From contig JAUIMM010000699.1 of assembly GCA_031769625.1 (NCBI GenBank), forward strand, positions 310,001 to 374,000: DNA of 64,000 nucleotides, in the 5' to 3' direction. The notes below the pieces were generated by a model. It had not been told where the DNA came from and searched no databases. It worked only from the letters and a program-made list of their open reading frames with translations. The stretch is from Taudactylus pleione (lineage: Eukaryota; Chordata; Amphibia; Anura; Myobatrachidae). The position numbers were made by a program, and so were the translations under genes. Positions 9,801 to 25,500 of the stretch are shown here, piece after piece (the stretch's first letter is position 1; each line of letters begins with the position of its first letter).

Positions 9801-12079
9801 GTTGTTTCCATTGCTTTCAATGCATTTTGACCTAAAACGAGCATTTGTTGTTTTCTCTTCAACGCAACATGGGAGAAAAACCATTTCACATCACATTTGT
9901 GGGTCTTGTTCTTCAACACATTTGGTGAAATTTTGAGCTGTCTGTGTTTGCTACAAGAGGAGATATCACAAAGTATGCGCTTTTGTTGTTTCCATTGCTT
10001 TCAATGCGTTTTGGCCTAAAACGAGCATTTGCTGTTTTCTCTTAAACGCAACATGGGAGAAAAACCATTTCACATCACTTTTGTGGGTCTTGGTCTTTAA
10101 CACATTTGGTGAAATTTTGAGATGTCTGTGTTTGCTAAAAGAGGAGATATAACAAAGTATGCGCTTTTGTTGTTTCCATTGCTTTCAATGTATTTTGGCC
10201 TAAAACGTGCATTTGCTGTTTTCTCTTAAACGCAACATGGGAGAAAAACTATTTCACATCACATTTGTGGGTCTTGGTCTTCAACACATTTGGTGAAATT
10301 TTGAGATGTCTGTGTTTGCTACAAGAGGAGATATCACAAAGTATGCGCTTTTGTTGTTTTCATTGCTTTCAATGCATTTTGGCCTAAAACGAGGATTTGC
10401 TGTTTTCTCTTAAACGCAACATGGGAGAAAAACCATTTCACATCACATTTGTGGGTCTTGTTCTTCAAAACATTCGGTGAAATTTTGAGCTGTCTGTGTG
10501 TGCTAAAAGAGGAGATATCACAAACTATGCGCTTTTGTTCTTTCCATTGCTTTCAATACATTTTGGCCTAAAACGAGTATTTGCTGTTTTCTCTTAAATA
10601 CAACATGGGAGAAAAACCATTTCACATCACATTTGTGGGTCTTGTTCTTCAACACATTCGGTGAAATTTTGAGCTGTCTGTTTGCTACAAGAGGAGATAT
10701 CACAAAGTATGCGCTTTTGTTTTTTCCATTGCTTTCAATGCGTTTTGGCCTAAAACGAGCATTTGCTGTTTTCTCTTAAATACAACATGGGAGAAAAACC
10801 ATTTCACATCACATTTGTGGGTCTTGTTCTTCAACACATTCGGTGAAATTTTGAGCTGTCTGTTTGCTACAAGAGGAGATATCACAAAGTATGCACTTTT
10901 GTTGTTTTCATTGCTTTCAATGCATTTTGGCCTAAAACAACCATTTGCTGTTTTCTCTTAAATGCAACATGGGAGAAAAACCTTTTCACATCACATTTGT
11001 GGGTCTTGTTCTTCAACACATTCGGTGAAATTTTGAGCTGTCTTTTTTTGCTACAAGAGGAGATATCACAAAGTATGCGCTTTTGTTGTTTCCATTGCTT
11101 TCAAATGCATTTTGACATAAAACGAGCATTTGCTGTTTTCTCTTAAATGCAACATGGGAGAAAAACCATTTCACATCACATTTGTGGGTCTTGTTCTTCA
11201 ACACATTCGGTGAAATTTTGAGCTGTCTGTGTTTGCTACAAGAGGAGATATCACAAACTATGCGCTTTTGTTGTTTCCATTGCTTTCAATGCATTTTGGC
11301 CTAAAATGAGCATTTGATGTTTTTTCTTAAATGCAATATGGGAGAAAAACCATTTCACATCACATTTGTGGGTCTTGGTCTTCAACACATTTGGTGAAAT
11401 TTTGAGCTGTCTGTGTTTGCTACAAGAGGAGATATCACAAAGTATGCGCTTTTGTTGTTTTCATTGCTTTCAATACATTTTGGCCTAAAACGAGCATTTG
11501 CTGTTTTCTCTTAAATACAACATGGGAGAAAAACCATTTCACATCACATTTGTGGGTCTTGGTCTTCAACACATTTGGTGAAATTTTGAGCTGTCTTTGT
11601 TTGCTACAAGAGGAGATATCACAAAGTATGCGCTTTTGTTGTTTCCATTGCTTTCAATGCATTTTGGCCTAAAATGAGCATTTGCTGTTTTTTCTTAAAT
11701 GCAACATGGGAGAAAAACCATTTCACATCACATTTGTGGGTCTTTATCTTCAACACATTTGTTGAAATTTTGAGATGTCTGTGTTAGCTACAAGAGGAGA
11801 TATCACAATGTATGCGCTTTTGTTGTTTTCTTTGCTTTCAATGCATTTTGGCCTAAAATGAGCATTTGCTGTTTTCTCTTAAATGCAACATGGTAGAAAA
11901 ACCATTTCACATCACATTTGTGGGTCTTGGTCTTCAACACATTCGGTGAAATTTTGAGCTGTCTGTGTTTGCTACAAGAGGAGATATCACAAACTATGCG
12001 CTTTTGTTGTTTCCATTGCTTTCAATACATTTTGGCCTAAAATGAGCATTTGCTGTTTTCTCTTAAACGCAACATGGGA

Positions 12080-15000
12080 GAAAAACCATTTCACATCACA
12101 TTTGTGGGTCTTGTTCTTCAACACATTCAGTGAAATTTTGAGCTGTCTGTTTGCTACAAGAGGAGATATCACAAAGTATGCGCTTTTGTTGTTTCCATTG
12201 CTTTCAATGTATTTTGGCCTAAAACGAGCATTTGCTGTTTTTTCTAAAATGCAACATGGGAGAAAAACCATTTCACATCACATTTGTGGGTCTTGGTCTT
12301 CAACACATTCGGTGAAATTTTGAGCTGTCTGTGTTTGCTACAAGAGGAGATATCACAAAGTATGCGCTTTTGTTGTTTCCATTGCTTTCAATGCATTTTG
12401 GCCTAAAACGAGCATTTGCTGTTTTTTCTTAAACGCAACATGGGAGAAAAACCATTTTACATCACATTTGTGGGTCTTGTTCTTCAACATATTCGGTGAA
12501 ATTTTGAGCTGTCTGTGTTTGCTACAAGAGGAGATATCACAAAGTATGCGCTTTTGTTGTTTCCATTGCTTTCAATGCATTTTGGCCTAAAACGAGCATT
12601 TGCTGTTTTTTCTTAAACGCAACATGGGAGAAAAACCATTTCACATCACATTTGTGGGTCTTGGTCTTCAACACATTTGGTGAAATTTTGAGCTGTCTGT
12701 TTTTGCTATTAGAGGAGATATCACAAAGAATGCGCTTCTGTTGTTTCCATTTCTTTCAATGCGTTTTAGCCTAAAACGAGCATTTGCTGTTTTCTCTTAA
12801 ATACAACATGGGAGAAAAACCATTTCATATCACATTTGTGGGTCTTGTTCTTCAACACATTCGGTGAAATTTTGAGCTGTCTGTTTGATACAAGAGGAGA
12901 TATCACAAAGTATGCGATTTTGTTGTTTTCATTGCTTTCAATGCATTTTGGCCTAAAACAACCATTTGCTGTTTTCTCTTAAATACAACATGGGAGAAAA
13001 ACCTTTTCACATCACATTTGTGGGTCTTGTTCTTCAACATATTCGGTGAAATTTTGAGCTGTCTGTGTTTGCTACAAGAGGAGATATCACAAAGTATGCG
13101 CTTTTGTTGTTTCCATTGCTTTCAATACATTTTGGCCTAAAACGAGCATTTGCTGTTTTCTCTTAAATACAACATGGGAGAAAAACCATTTCACATCACA
13201 TTTGTGGGTCTTGTTCTTCAACACATTTGGTGAAATTTTGAGCTGTCTGTGTTTGCTACAAGAGGAGATATCACAAAGTATGCGCTTTTGTTGTTTCCAT
13301 TGCTTTCAATGCATTTTGGCCTAAAATGAGCATTTGATGTTTTTTCTTAAATGCAATATGGGAGAAAAACCATTTCACATCACATTTGTGGGTCTTGGTC
13401 TTCAACACATTTGGTGAAATTTTGAGCTGTCTGTGTTTGCTACAAGAGGAGATATCACAAAGTATGCGCTTTTGTTGTTTTCATTGCTTTCAATACATTT
13501 TGGCCTAAAACGAGCATTTGCTGTTTTCTCTTAAATACAACATGGGAGAAAAACCATTTCACATCACATTTGTGGGTCTTGGTCTTCAACACATTTGGTG
13601 AAATTTTGAGCTGTCTGTGTTTGCTACAAGAGGAGATATCACAAACTCTGCGCTTTTGTTGTTTCCATTGCTTTCAATGCGTTTTGGCTTAAAACGAGGA
13701 TTTGCTGTTTTCTCTTAAACGCAACATGGGAGAAAAACCATTTCTCATCACATTTGTGGGTCTTAATCTTCAACACATTTGGTGAAATTTTGAGCTGTCT
13801 GTGTTTGCTAAAAGAGGAGATATAACAAAGTATGCGCTTTTATTGTTTCCATTGCTTTCAATGTATTTTGGCCTAAAACGTGCATTTGCTGTTTTCTCTT
13901 AAACGCAACATGGGAGAAAAACTATTTCACATCACATTTGTGGGTCTTGGTCTTCAACACATTTGGTGAAATTTTGAGATGTCTGTGTTTGCTACAAGAG
14001 GAGATATCACAAAGTATGCGCTTTTGTTGTTTTCATTGCTTTCAATGCATTTTGGCCTAAAATGAGGATTTGCTGTTTTCTCTTAAACGCAACATGGGAG
14101 AAAAACCATTTCACATCACATTTGTGGGTCTTGTTCTTCAAAACATTCGGTGAAATTTTGAGCTGTCTGTGTGTGCTAAAATAGGAGATATCACAAACTA
14201 TGCGATTTTGTTGTTTCCATTGCTTTCAATACATTTTGGCCTAAAACAACCATTTGCTGTTTTCTCTTAAATGCAACATGGGAGAAAAACCTTTTCACAT
14301 CACATTTGTGGGTCTTGTTCTTCAACACATTCGGTGAAATTTTGAGCTGTCTTTTTTTGCTACAAGAGGAGATATCACAAAGTATGCGCTTTTGTTGTTT
14401 CCATTGCTTTCAAATGCATTTTGACATAAAACGAGCATTTGCTGTTTTCTCTTAAACGCAACATGGGAGAAAAACCATTTCACATCACATTTGTGGGTCT
14501 TGTTCTTCAACACATTCGGTGAAATTTTGAGGTGTCTGTGTTTGCTACAAGAGGAGATATCACAAACTATGAGCTTTTGTTGTTTCCATTGCTTTCAATG
14601 CATTTTGGCCTAAAATGAGCATTTGATGTTTTTTCTTAAATGCAATATGGGAGAAAAACCATTTCACATCACATTTGTGGGTCTTGGTCTTCAACACATT
14701 TGGTGAAATTTTGAGCTGTCTGTGTTTGCTACAAGAGGAGATATCACAAAGTATGCGCTTTTGTTGTTTTCATTGCTTTCAATGCATTTTGGCCTAAAAT
14801 GAGCATTTGCTGTTTTTTCTTAAATGCAACATGGGAGAAAAACCATTTCACATCACATTTGTGGGTCTTGGTTTTCAACACATTTGATGAAATTTTGAGA
14901 TGTCTGTGTTAGCTACAAGAGGAGATATCACAATGTATGCACTTTTGTTGTTTTCTTTGCTTTCAATGCATTTTGGCCTAAAATGAGCATTTGCTGTTTT

Positions 15001-18000
15001 CTCTTAAATGCAACATGGTAGAAAAACCATTTCACATCACATTTGTGGGTCTTGTTCTTCAACACATTCAGTGAAATTTTGAGCTGTCTGTTTGCTACAA
15101 GAGGAGATATCACAAAGTATGCGCTTTTGTTGTTTCCATTGCTTTCAATGTATTTTGGCCTAAAACGAGCATTTGCTGTTTTTTCTTAAATGCAACATGG
15201 GAGAAAAACCATTTCACATCACATTTGTGGGTCTTGGTCTTCAACACATTCGGTGAAATTTTGAGCTGTCTGTGTTTGCTACAAGAGGAGATATCACAAA
15301 GTATGCGCTTTTGTTGTTTCCATTGCTTTCAATGCATTTTGGCCTAAAACGAGCATTTGCTGTTTTTTCTTAAACGCAACATGGGAGAAAAACCATTTTA
15401 CATCACATTTGTGGGTCTTGTTCTTCAACATATTCGGTGAAATTTTGAGCTGTCTGTGTTTGCTACAAGAGGAGATATCACAAAGTATGCGCTTTTGTTG
15501 TTTCCATTGCTTTCAATGCATTTTGGCCTAAAACGAGCATTTGCTGTTTTTTCTTAAACGCAACATGGGAGAAAAACCATTTCACATCACATTTGTGGGT
15601 CTTGGTCTTCAACACATTTGGTGAAATTTTGAGCTGTCTGTTTTTGCTATTAGAGGAGATATCACAAAGAATGCGCTTCTGTTGTTTCCATTTCTTTCAA
15701 TGCGTTTTGGCCTAAAATGAGCATTTGCTGTTTTCTCTTAAATACAACATGGGAGAAAAACCATTTCATATCACATTTGTGGGTCTTGTTCTTCAACACA
15801 TTCGGTGAAATTTTGAGCTGTCTGTTTGATACAAGAGGAGATATCACAAAGTATGCGCTTTTGTTCTTTTAATTGCTTTCAATGCATTTTGGCCTAAAAC
15901 AACCATTTGCTGTTTTCTCTTAAATACAACATGGGAGAAAAACCTTTTCACATCACATTTGTGGGTCTTGTTCTTCAACATATTCGGTGAAATTTTGAGC
16001 TGTCTGTGTTTGCTACAAGAGGAGATATCACAAAGTATGCGCTTTTGTTGTTTCCATTGCTTTCAATACATTTTGGCCTAAAACGAGCAATTGCTGTTTT
16101 CTCTTAAATACAACATGGGAGAAAAACCATTTCACATCACATTTGTGGGTCTTGTTCTTCAACACATTTGGTGAAATTTTGAGCTGTCTGTGTTTGCTAC
16201 AAGAGGAGATATCACAAAGTATGCGCTTTTGTTGTTTCCATTGCTTTCAATGCATTTTGGCCTAAAATGAGCATTTGATGTTTTTTCTTAAATGCAATAT
16301 GGGAGAAAAACCATTTCACATCACATTTGTGGGTCTTGGTCTTCAACACATTTGGTGAAATTTTGAGCTGTCTGTGTTTGCTACAAGAGGAGATATCACA
16401 AAGTATGCGCTTTTGTTGTTTTCATTGCTTTCAATACATTTTGGCCTAAAACGAGCATTTGCTGTTTTCTCTTAAATACAACATGGGAGAAAAACCATTT
16501 CACATCACATTTGTGGGTCTTGGTCTTCAACACATTTGGTGAAATTTTGAGCTGTCTGTGTTTGCTACAAGAGGAGATATCACAAACTCTGCGCTTTTGT
16601 TGTTTCCATTGCTTTCAATGCGTTTTGGCTTAAAACGAGGATTTGCTGTTTTCTCTTAAACGCAACATGGGAGAAAAACCATTTCTCATCACATTTGTGG
16701 GTCTTAATCTTCAACACATTTGGTGAAATTTTGAGCTGTCTGTGTTTGCTAAAAGAGGAGATATAACAAAGTATGCGCTTTTATTGTTTCCATTGCTTTC
16801 AATGTATTTTGGCCTAAAACGTGCATTTGCTGTTTTCTCTTAAACGCAACATGGGAGAAAAACTATTTCACATCACATTTGTGGGTCTTGGTCTTCAACA
16901 CATTTGGTGAAATTTTGAGATGTCTGTGTTTGCTACAAGAGGAGATATCACAAAGTATGCGCTTTTGTTGTTTTCATTGCTTTCAATGCATTTTGGCCTA
17001 AAATGAGGATTTGCTGTTTTCTCTTAAACGCAACATGGGAGAAAAACCATTTCACATCACATTTGTGGGTCTTGTTCTTCAAAACATTCGGTGAAATTTT
17101 GAGCTGTCTGTGTGTGCTAAAAGAGGAGATATCACAAACTATGCGATTTTGTTGTTTCCATTGCTTTCAATACATTTTGGCCTAAAACAACCATTTGCTG
17201 TTTTCTCTTAAATGCAACATGGGAGAAAAACCTTTTCACATCACATTTGTGGGTCTTGTTCTTCAACACATTCGGTGAAATTTTGAGCTGTCTTTTTTTG
17301 CTACAAGAGGAGATATCACAAAGTATGCGCTTTTGTTGTTTCCATTGCTTTCAAATGCATTTTGACATAAAACGAGCATTTGCTGTTTTCTCTTAAACGC
17401 AACATGGGAGAAAAACCATTTCACATCACATTTGTGGGTCTTGTTCTTCAACACATTCGGTGAAATTTTGAGGTGTCTGTGTTTGCTACAAGAGGAGATA
17501 TCACAAACTATGAGCTTTTGTTGTTTCCATTGCTTTCAATGCATTTTGGCCTAAAATGAGCATTTGATGTTTTTTCTTAAATGCAATATGGGAGAAAAAC
17601 CATTTCACATCACATTTGTGGGTCTTGGTCTTCAACACATTTGGTGAAATTTTGAGCTGTCTGTGTTTGCTACAAGAGGAGATATCACAAAGTATGCGCT
17701 TTTGTTGTTTTCATTGCTTTCAATGCATTTTGGCCTAAAATGAGCATTTGCTGTTTTTTCTTAAATGCAACATGGGAGAAAAACCATTTCACATCACATT
17801 TGTGGGTCTTGGTTTTCAACACATTTGATGAAATTTTGAGATGTCTGTGTTAGCTACAAGAGGAGATATCACAATGTATGCACTTTTGTTGTTTTCTTTG
17901 CTTTCAATGCATTTTGGCCTAAACTGAGCATTTGCTGTTTTCTCTTAAATGCAACATGGTAGAAAAACCATTTCACATCACATTTGTGGGTCTTGTTCTT

Positions 18001-19520
18001 CAACACATTCAGTGAAATTTTGAGCTGTCTGTTTGCTACAAGAGGAGATATCACAAAGTATGCGCTTTTGTTGTTTCCATTGCTTTCAATGTATTTTGGC
18101 CTAAAACGAGCATTTGCTGTTTTTTCTTAAATGCAACATGGGAGAAAAACCATTTCACATCACATTTGTGGGTCTTGGTCTTCAACACATTCGGTGAAAT
18201 TTTGAGCTGTCTGTGTTTGCTACAAGAGGAGATATCACAAAGTATGCGCTTTTGTTGTTTCCATTGCTTTCAATGCATTTTGGCCTAAAACGAGCATTTG
18301 CTATTTTTTCTTAAACGCAACATGGGAGAAAAACCATTTTACATCACATTTGTGGGTCTTGTTCTTCAACATATTCGGTGAAATTTTGAGCTGTCTGTGT
18401 TTGCTACAAGAGGAGATATCACAAAGTATGCGCTTTTGTTGTTTCCATTGCTTTCAATGCATTTTGGCCTAAAACGAGCATTTGCTGTTTTTTCTTAAAC
18501 GCAACATGGGAGAAAAACCATTTCACATCACATTTGTGGGTCTTGGTCTTCAACACATTTGGTGAAATTTTGAGCTGTCTGTTTTTGCTATTAGAGGAGA
18601 TATCACAAAGAATGCGCTTCTGTTGTTTACATTTCTTTCAATGCGTTTTGGCCTAAAATGAGCATTTGCTGTTTTCTCTTAAATACAACATGGGAGAAAA
18701 ACCATTTCATATCACATTTGTGGGTCTTGTTCTTCAACACATTCGGTGAAATTTTGAGCTGTCTGTTTGATACAAGAGGAGATATCACAAAGTATGCGCT
18801 TTTGTTCTTTTCATTGCTTTCAATGCATTTTGGCCTAAAACAACCATTTGCTGTTTTCTCTTAAATACAACATGGGAGAAAAACCTTTTCACATCACATT
18901 TGTGGGTCTTGTTCTTCAACATATTCGGTGAAATTTTGAGCTGTCTGTGTTTGCTACAAGAGGAGATATCACAAAGTATGCGCTTTTGTTGTTTCCATTG
19001 CTTTCAATACATTTTGGCCTAAAACGAGCAATTGCTGTTTTCTCTTAAATACAACATGGGAGAAAAACCATTTCACATCACATTTGTGGGTCTTGTTCTT
19101 CAACACATTTGGTGAAATTTTGAGCTGTCTGTGTTTGCTACAAGAGGAGATATCACAAAGTATGCGCTTTTGTTGTTTCCATTGCTTTCAATGCATTTTG
19201 GCCTAAAATGAGCATTTGATGTTTTTTCTTAAATGCAATATGGGAGAAAAACCATTTCACATCACATTTGTGGGTCTTGGTCTTCAACACATTTGGTGAA
19301 ATTTTGAGCTGTCTGTGTTTGCTACAAGAGGAGATATCACAAAGTATGCGCTTTTGTTGTTTTCATTGCTTTCAATACATTTTGGCCTAAAACGAGCATT
19401 TGCTGTTTTCTCTTAAATACAACATGGGAGAAAAACCATTTCACATCACATTTGTGGGTCTTGGTCTTCAACACATTTGGTGAAATTTTGAGCTGTCTGT
19501 GTTTGCTACAAGAGGAGATA
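12080..19520. repeat. higher-order repeat, 2941-bp period (16 monomers), about 2.5 copies
   Basis: Monomer variants recur at a 2941-bp offset. ACATATTCGG-type monomers are at 12481 and 15422. The 185-bp variant monomers with TTTTGACAT are near 14420 and 17361. The rare GAGCAATTGC variant is at 16085 and 19026. The match starts near 12080 and stops near 16570/19520, where AACTCTGCGC changes to AAGTATGCGC. The left edge (about 14983) looks like a hybrid of two neighbouring monomers, as expected from unequal exchange. Confidence 0.8.
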
Positions 19521-22500
19521 TCACAAAGTATGCGCTTTTGTTGTTTCCATTGCTTTCAATGCATTTTGGCCTAAAATGAGCATTTGCTGTTTTTTCTTAA
19601 TCGCAATATGGGAGAAAAACCATTTCACATCACATTTGTGGGTCTTGGTCTTCAACACATTTGGTGAAATTTTGAGCTGTCTGTGTTTGCTACAAGAGGA
19701 GATATCACAAAGTATGCGCTTTTGTTGTTTCCATTGCTTTCAATGCATTTTGGCCTAAAATGAGCATTTGCTGTTTTTTCTTAAATGCAACATGGGAGAA
19801 AAACCATTTCACATCACATTTGTGGGTCTTGGTCTTCAACACATTTGGTTAAATTTTGAGCTGTCTGTGTTTGCTACAAGAGGAGATATCACAACTATGC
19901 GCTTTTGTTGTTTCCATTGCTTTCAATGCGTTTTGGCTTAAAACGAGCATTTGCTGTTTTCTCTTAAACGCAACATGGGAGAAAAACCATTTCTCATCAC
20001 ATTTGTGGGTCTTAATCTTCAACACATTTGGTGAAATTTTGAGCTGTCTGTGTTTGCTAAAAGAGGAGATAGAACAAAGTATGCGCTTTTGTTGTTTCCA
20101 TTGCTTTCAATGTATTTTGGCCTAAAACGTGCATTTGCTGTTTTCTCTTAAACGCAACATGGGAGAAAAACTATTTCACATCACATTTGTGGGTCTTGGT
20201 CTTCAACACATTTGGTGAAATTTTGAGATGTCTGTGTTTGCTACAAGAGGAGATATCACAAAGTATGCGCTTTTGTTGTTTTCATTGCTTTCAATGCATT
20301 TTGGCCTAAAACGAGGATTTGCTGTTTTCTCTTAAACGCAACATGGGAGAAAAACCATTTCACATCACATTTGTGGGTCTTGTTCTTCAAAACATTCGGT
20401 GAAATTTTGAGCTGTCTGTGTGTGCTAAAAGAGGAGATATCACAAACTATGCGCTTTTGTTGTTTCCATTGCTTTCAATACATTTTGGCCTAAAACGAGT
20501 ATTTGCTGTTTTCTCTTAAATACAACATGGGAGAAAAACCATTTCACATCACATTTGTGGGTCTTGTTCTTCAACACATTCGGTGAAATTTTGAGCTGTC
20601 TGTTTGCTACAAGAGGAGATATCACAAAGTATGCGCTTTTGTTGTTTTCATTGCTTTCAATGCATTTTGGCCTAAAACAACCATTTGCTGTTTTCTCTTA
20701 AATGCAACATGGGAGAAAAACCTTTTCACATAACATTTGTGGGTCTTGTTCTTCAACATATTCGGTGAAATTTTGAGCTGTCTGTGTTTGCTACAAGAGG
20801 AGATATCACAAAGTATGCGCTTTTGTTGTTTCCATTGCTTTCAATGCATTTTGGCCTAAAACGAGCATTTGCTGTTTTTTCTTAAACGCAACATGGGAGA
20901 AAAACCATTTCACATCACATTTGTGGGTCTTGTTCTTCAACACATTTGGTGAAATTTTGAGCTGTCTGTGTTTGCTACAAGAGGAGATATCACAAAGTAT
21001 GCGCTTTTGTTGTTTCCATTGCTTTCAATGCATTTTGGCCTAAAACAACCATTTGCTGTTTTCTCTTAAATACAACATGGGAGAAAAACCTTTTCACATC
21101 ACATTTGTGGGTCTTGTTCTTCAACATATTCGGTGAAATTTTGAGCTGTCTGTGTTTGCTACAAGAGGAGATATCACAAAGTATGCGCTTTTGTTGTTTC
21201 CATTGCTTTCAATACATTTTGGCCTAAAACGAGCAATTGCTGTTTTCTCTTAAATACAACATGGGAGAAAAACCATTTCACATCACATTTGTGGGTCTTG
21301 TTCTTCAACACATTTGGTGAAATTTTGAGCTGTCTGTGTTTGCTACAAGAGGAGATATCACAAAGTATGCGCTTTTGTTGTTTCCATTGCTTTCAATGCA
21401 TTTTGGCCTAAAATGAGCATTTGATGTTTTTTCTTAAATGCAATATGGGAGAAAAACCATTTCACATCACATTTGTGGGTCTTGGTCTTCAACACATTTG
21501 GTGAAATTTTGAGCTGTCTGTGTTTGCTACAAGAGGAGATATCACAAAGTATGCGCTTTTGTTGTTTTCATTGCTTTCAATACATTTTGGCCTAAAACGA
21601 GCATTTGCTGTTTTCTCTTAAATACAACATGGGAGAAAAACCATTTCACATCACATTTGTGGGTCTTGGTCTTCAACACATTTGGTGAAATTTTGAGCTG
21701 TCTGTGTTTGCTACAAGAGGAGATATCACAAACTCTGCGCTTTTGTTGTTTCCATTGCTTTCAATGCGTTTTGGCTTAAAACGAGGATTTGCTGTTTTCT
21801 CTTAAACGCAACATGGGAGAAAAACCATTTCTCATCACATTTGTGGGTCTTAATCTTCAACACATTTGGTGAAATTTTGAGCTGTCTGTGTTTGCTAAAA
21901 GAGGAGATATAACAAAGTATGCGCTTTTATTGTTTCCATTGCTTTCAATGTATTTTGGCCTAAAACGTGCATTTGCTGTTTTCTCTTAAACGCAACATGG
22001 GAGAAAAACTATTTCACATCACATTTGTGGGTCTTGGTCTTCAACACATTTGGTGAAATTTTGAGATGTCTGTGTTTGCTACAAGAGGAGATATCACAAA
22101 GTATGCGCTTTTGTTGTTTTCATTGCTTTCAATGCATTTTGGCCTAAAATGAGGATTTGCTGTTTTCTCTTAAACGCAACATGGGAGAAAAACCATTTCA
22201 CATCACATTTGTGGGTCTTGTTCTTCAAAACATTCGGTGAAATTTTGAGCTGTCTGTGTGTGCTAAAAGAGGAGATATCACAAACTATGCGATTTTGTTG
22301 TTTCCATTGCTTTCAATACATTTTGGCCTAAAACAACCATTTGCTGTTTTCTCTTAAATGCAACATGGGAGAAAAACCTTTTCACATCACATTTGTGGGT
22401 CTTGTTCTTCAACACATTCGGTGAAATTTTGAGCTGTCTTTTTTTGCTACAAGAGGAGATATCACAAAGTATGCGCTTTTGTTGTTTCCATTGCTTTCAA

Positions 22501-25500
22501 ATGCATTTTGACATAAAACGAGCATTTGCTGTTTTCTCTTAAACGCAACATGGGAGAAAAACCATTTCACATCACATTTGTGGGTCTTGTTCTTCAACAC
22601 ATTCGGTGAAATTTTGAGGTGTCTGTGTTTGCTACAAGAGGAGATATCACAAACTATGAGCTTTTGTTGTTTCCATTGCTTTCAATGCATTTTGGCCTAA
22701 AATGAGCATTTGATGTTTTTTCTTAAATGCAATATGGGAGAAAAACCATTTCACATCACATTTGTGGGTCTTGGTCTTCAACACATTTGGTGAAATTTTG
22801 AGCTGTCTGTGTTTGCTACAAGAGGAGATATCACAAAGTATGCGCTTTTGTTGTTTTCATTGCTTTCAATGCATTTTGGCCTAAAATGAGCATTTGCTGT
22901 TTTTTCTTAAATGCAACATGGGAGAAAAACCATTTCACATCACATTTGTGGGTCTTGGTTTTCAACACATTTGATGAAATTTTGAGATGTCTGTGTTAGC
23001 TACAAGAGGAGATATCACAATGTATGCACTTTTGTTGTTTTCTTTGCTTTCAATGCATTTTGGCCTAAAATGAGCATTTGCTGTTTTCTCTTAAATGCAA
23101 CATGGTAGAAAAACCATTTCACATCACATTTGTGGGTCTTGTTCTTCAACACATTCAGTGAAATTTTGAGCTGTCTGTTTGCTACAAGAGGAGATATCAC
23201 AAAGTATGCGCTTTTGTTGTTTCCATTGCTTTCAATGTATTTTGGCCTAAAACGAGCATTTGCTGTTTTTTCTTAAATGCAACATGGGAGAAAAACCATT
23301 TCACATCACATTTGTGGGTCTTGGTCTTCAACACATTCGGTGAAATTTTGAGCTGTCTGTGTTTGCTACAAGAGGAGATATCACAAAGTATGCGCTTTTG
23401 TTGTTTCCATTGCTTTCAATGCATTTTGGCCTAAAACGAGCATTTGCTATTTTTTCTTAAACGCAACATGGGAGAAAAACCATTTTACATCACATTTGTG
23501 GGTCTTGTTCTTCAACATATTCGGTGAAATTTTGAGCTGTCTGTGTTTGCTACAAGAGGAGATATCACAAAGTATGCGCTTTTGTTGTTTCCATTGCTTT
23601 CAATGCATTTTGGCCTAAAACGAGCATTTGCTGTTTTTTCTTAAACGCAACATGGGAGAAAAACCATTTCACATCACATTTGTGGGTCTTGGTCTTCAAC
23701 ACATTTGGTGAAATTTTGAGCTGTCTGTTTTTGCTATTAGAGGAGATATCACAAAGAATGCGCTTCTGTTGTTTCCATTTCTTTCAATGCGTTTTGGCCT
23801 AAAATGAGCATTTGCTGTTTTCTCTTAAATACAACATGGGAGAAAAACCATTTCATATCACATTTGTGGGTCTTGTTCTTCAACACATTCGGTGAAATTT
23901 TGAGCTGTCTGTTTGATACAAGAGGAGATATCACAAAGTATGCGCTTTTGTTCTTTTCATTGCTTTCAATGCATTTTGGCCTAAAACAACCATTTGCTGT
24001 TTTCTCTTAAATACAACATGGGAGAAAAACCTTTTCACATCACATTTGTGGGTCTTGTTCTTCAACATATTCGGTGAAATTTTGAGCTGTCTGTGTTTGC
24101 TACAAGAGGAGATATCACAAAGTATGCGCTTTTGTTGTTTCCATTGCTTTCAATACATTTTGGCCTAAAACGAGCAATTGCTGTTTTCTCTTAAATACAA
24201 CATGGGAGAAAAACCATTTCACATCACATTTGTGGGTCTTGTTCTTCAACACATTTGGTGAAATTTTGAGCTGTCTGTGTTTGCTACAAGAGGAGATATC
24301 ACAAAGTATGCGCTTTTGTTGTTTCCATTGCTTTCAATGCATTTTGGCCTAAAATGAGCATTTGATGTTTTTTCTTAAATGCAATATGGGAGAAAAACCA
24401 TTTCACATCACATTTGTGGGTCTTGGTCTTCAACACATTTGGTGAAATTTTGAGCTGTCTGTGTTTGCTACAAGAGGAGATATCACAAAGTATGCGCTTT
24501 TGTTGTTTTCATTGCTTTCAATACATTTTGGCCTAAAACGAGCATTTGCTGTTTTCTCTTAAATACAACATGGGAGAAAAACCATTTCACATCACATTTG
24601 TGGGTCTTGGTCTTCAACACATTTGGTGAAATTTTGAGCTGTCTGTGTTTGCTACAAGAGGAGATATCACAAAGTATGCGCTTTTGTTGTTTCCATTGCT
24701 TTCAATGCATTTTGGCCTAAAATGAGCATTTGCTGTTTTTTCTTAATCGCAATATGGGAGAAAAACCATTTCACATCACATTTGTGGGTCTTGGTCTTCA
24801 ACACATTTGGAGAAATTTTGAGCTGTCTGTGTTTGCTACAAGAGGAGATATCACAAAGTATGCGCTTTTGTTGTTTCCATTGCTTTCAATGCATTTTGGC
24901 CTAAAATGAGCATTTACTGTTTTTTCTTAAATGCAACATGGGAGAAAAACCATTTCACATCACATTTGTGGGTCTTGGTCTTCAACACATTTGGTTAAAT
25001 TTTGAGCTGTCTGTGTTTGCTACAAGAGGAGATATCACAACTATGCGCTTTTGTTGTTTCCATTGCTTTCAATGCGTTTTGGCTTAAAACGAGCATTTGC
25101 TGTTTTCTCTTAAACGCAACATGGGAGAAAAACCATTTCTCATCACATTTGTGGGTCTTAATCTTCAACACATTTGGTGAAATTTTGAGCTGTCTGTGTT
25201 TGCTAAAAGAGGAGATAGAACAAAGTATGCGCTTTTGTTGTTTCCATTGCTTTCAATGTATTTTGGCCTAAAACGTGCATTTGCTGTTTTCTCTTAAACG
25301 CAACATGGGAGAAAAACTATTTCACATCACATTTGTGGGTCTTGGTCTTCAACACATTTGGTGAAATTTTGAGATGTCTGTGTTTGCTACAAGAGGAGAT
25401 ATCACAAAGTATGCGCTTTTGTTGTTTTCATTGCTTTCAATGCATTTTGGCCTAAAACGAGGATTTGCTGTTTTCTCTTAAACGCAACATGGGAGAAAAA

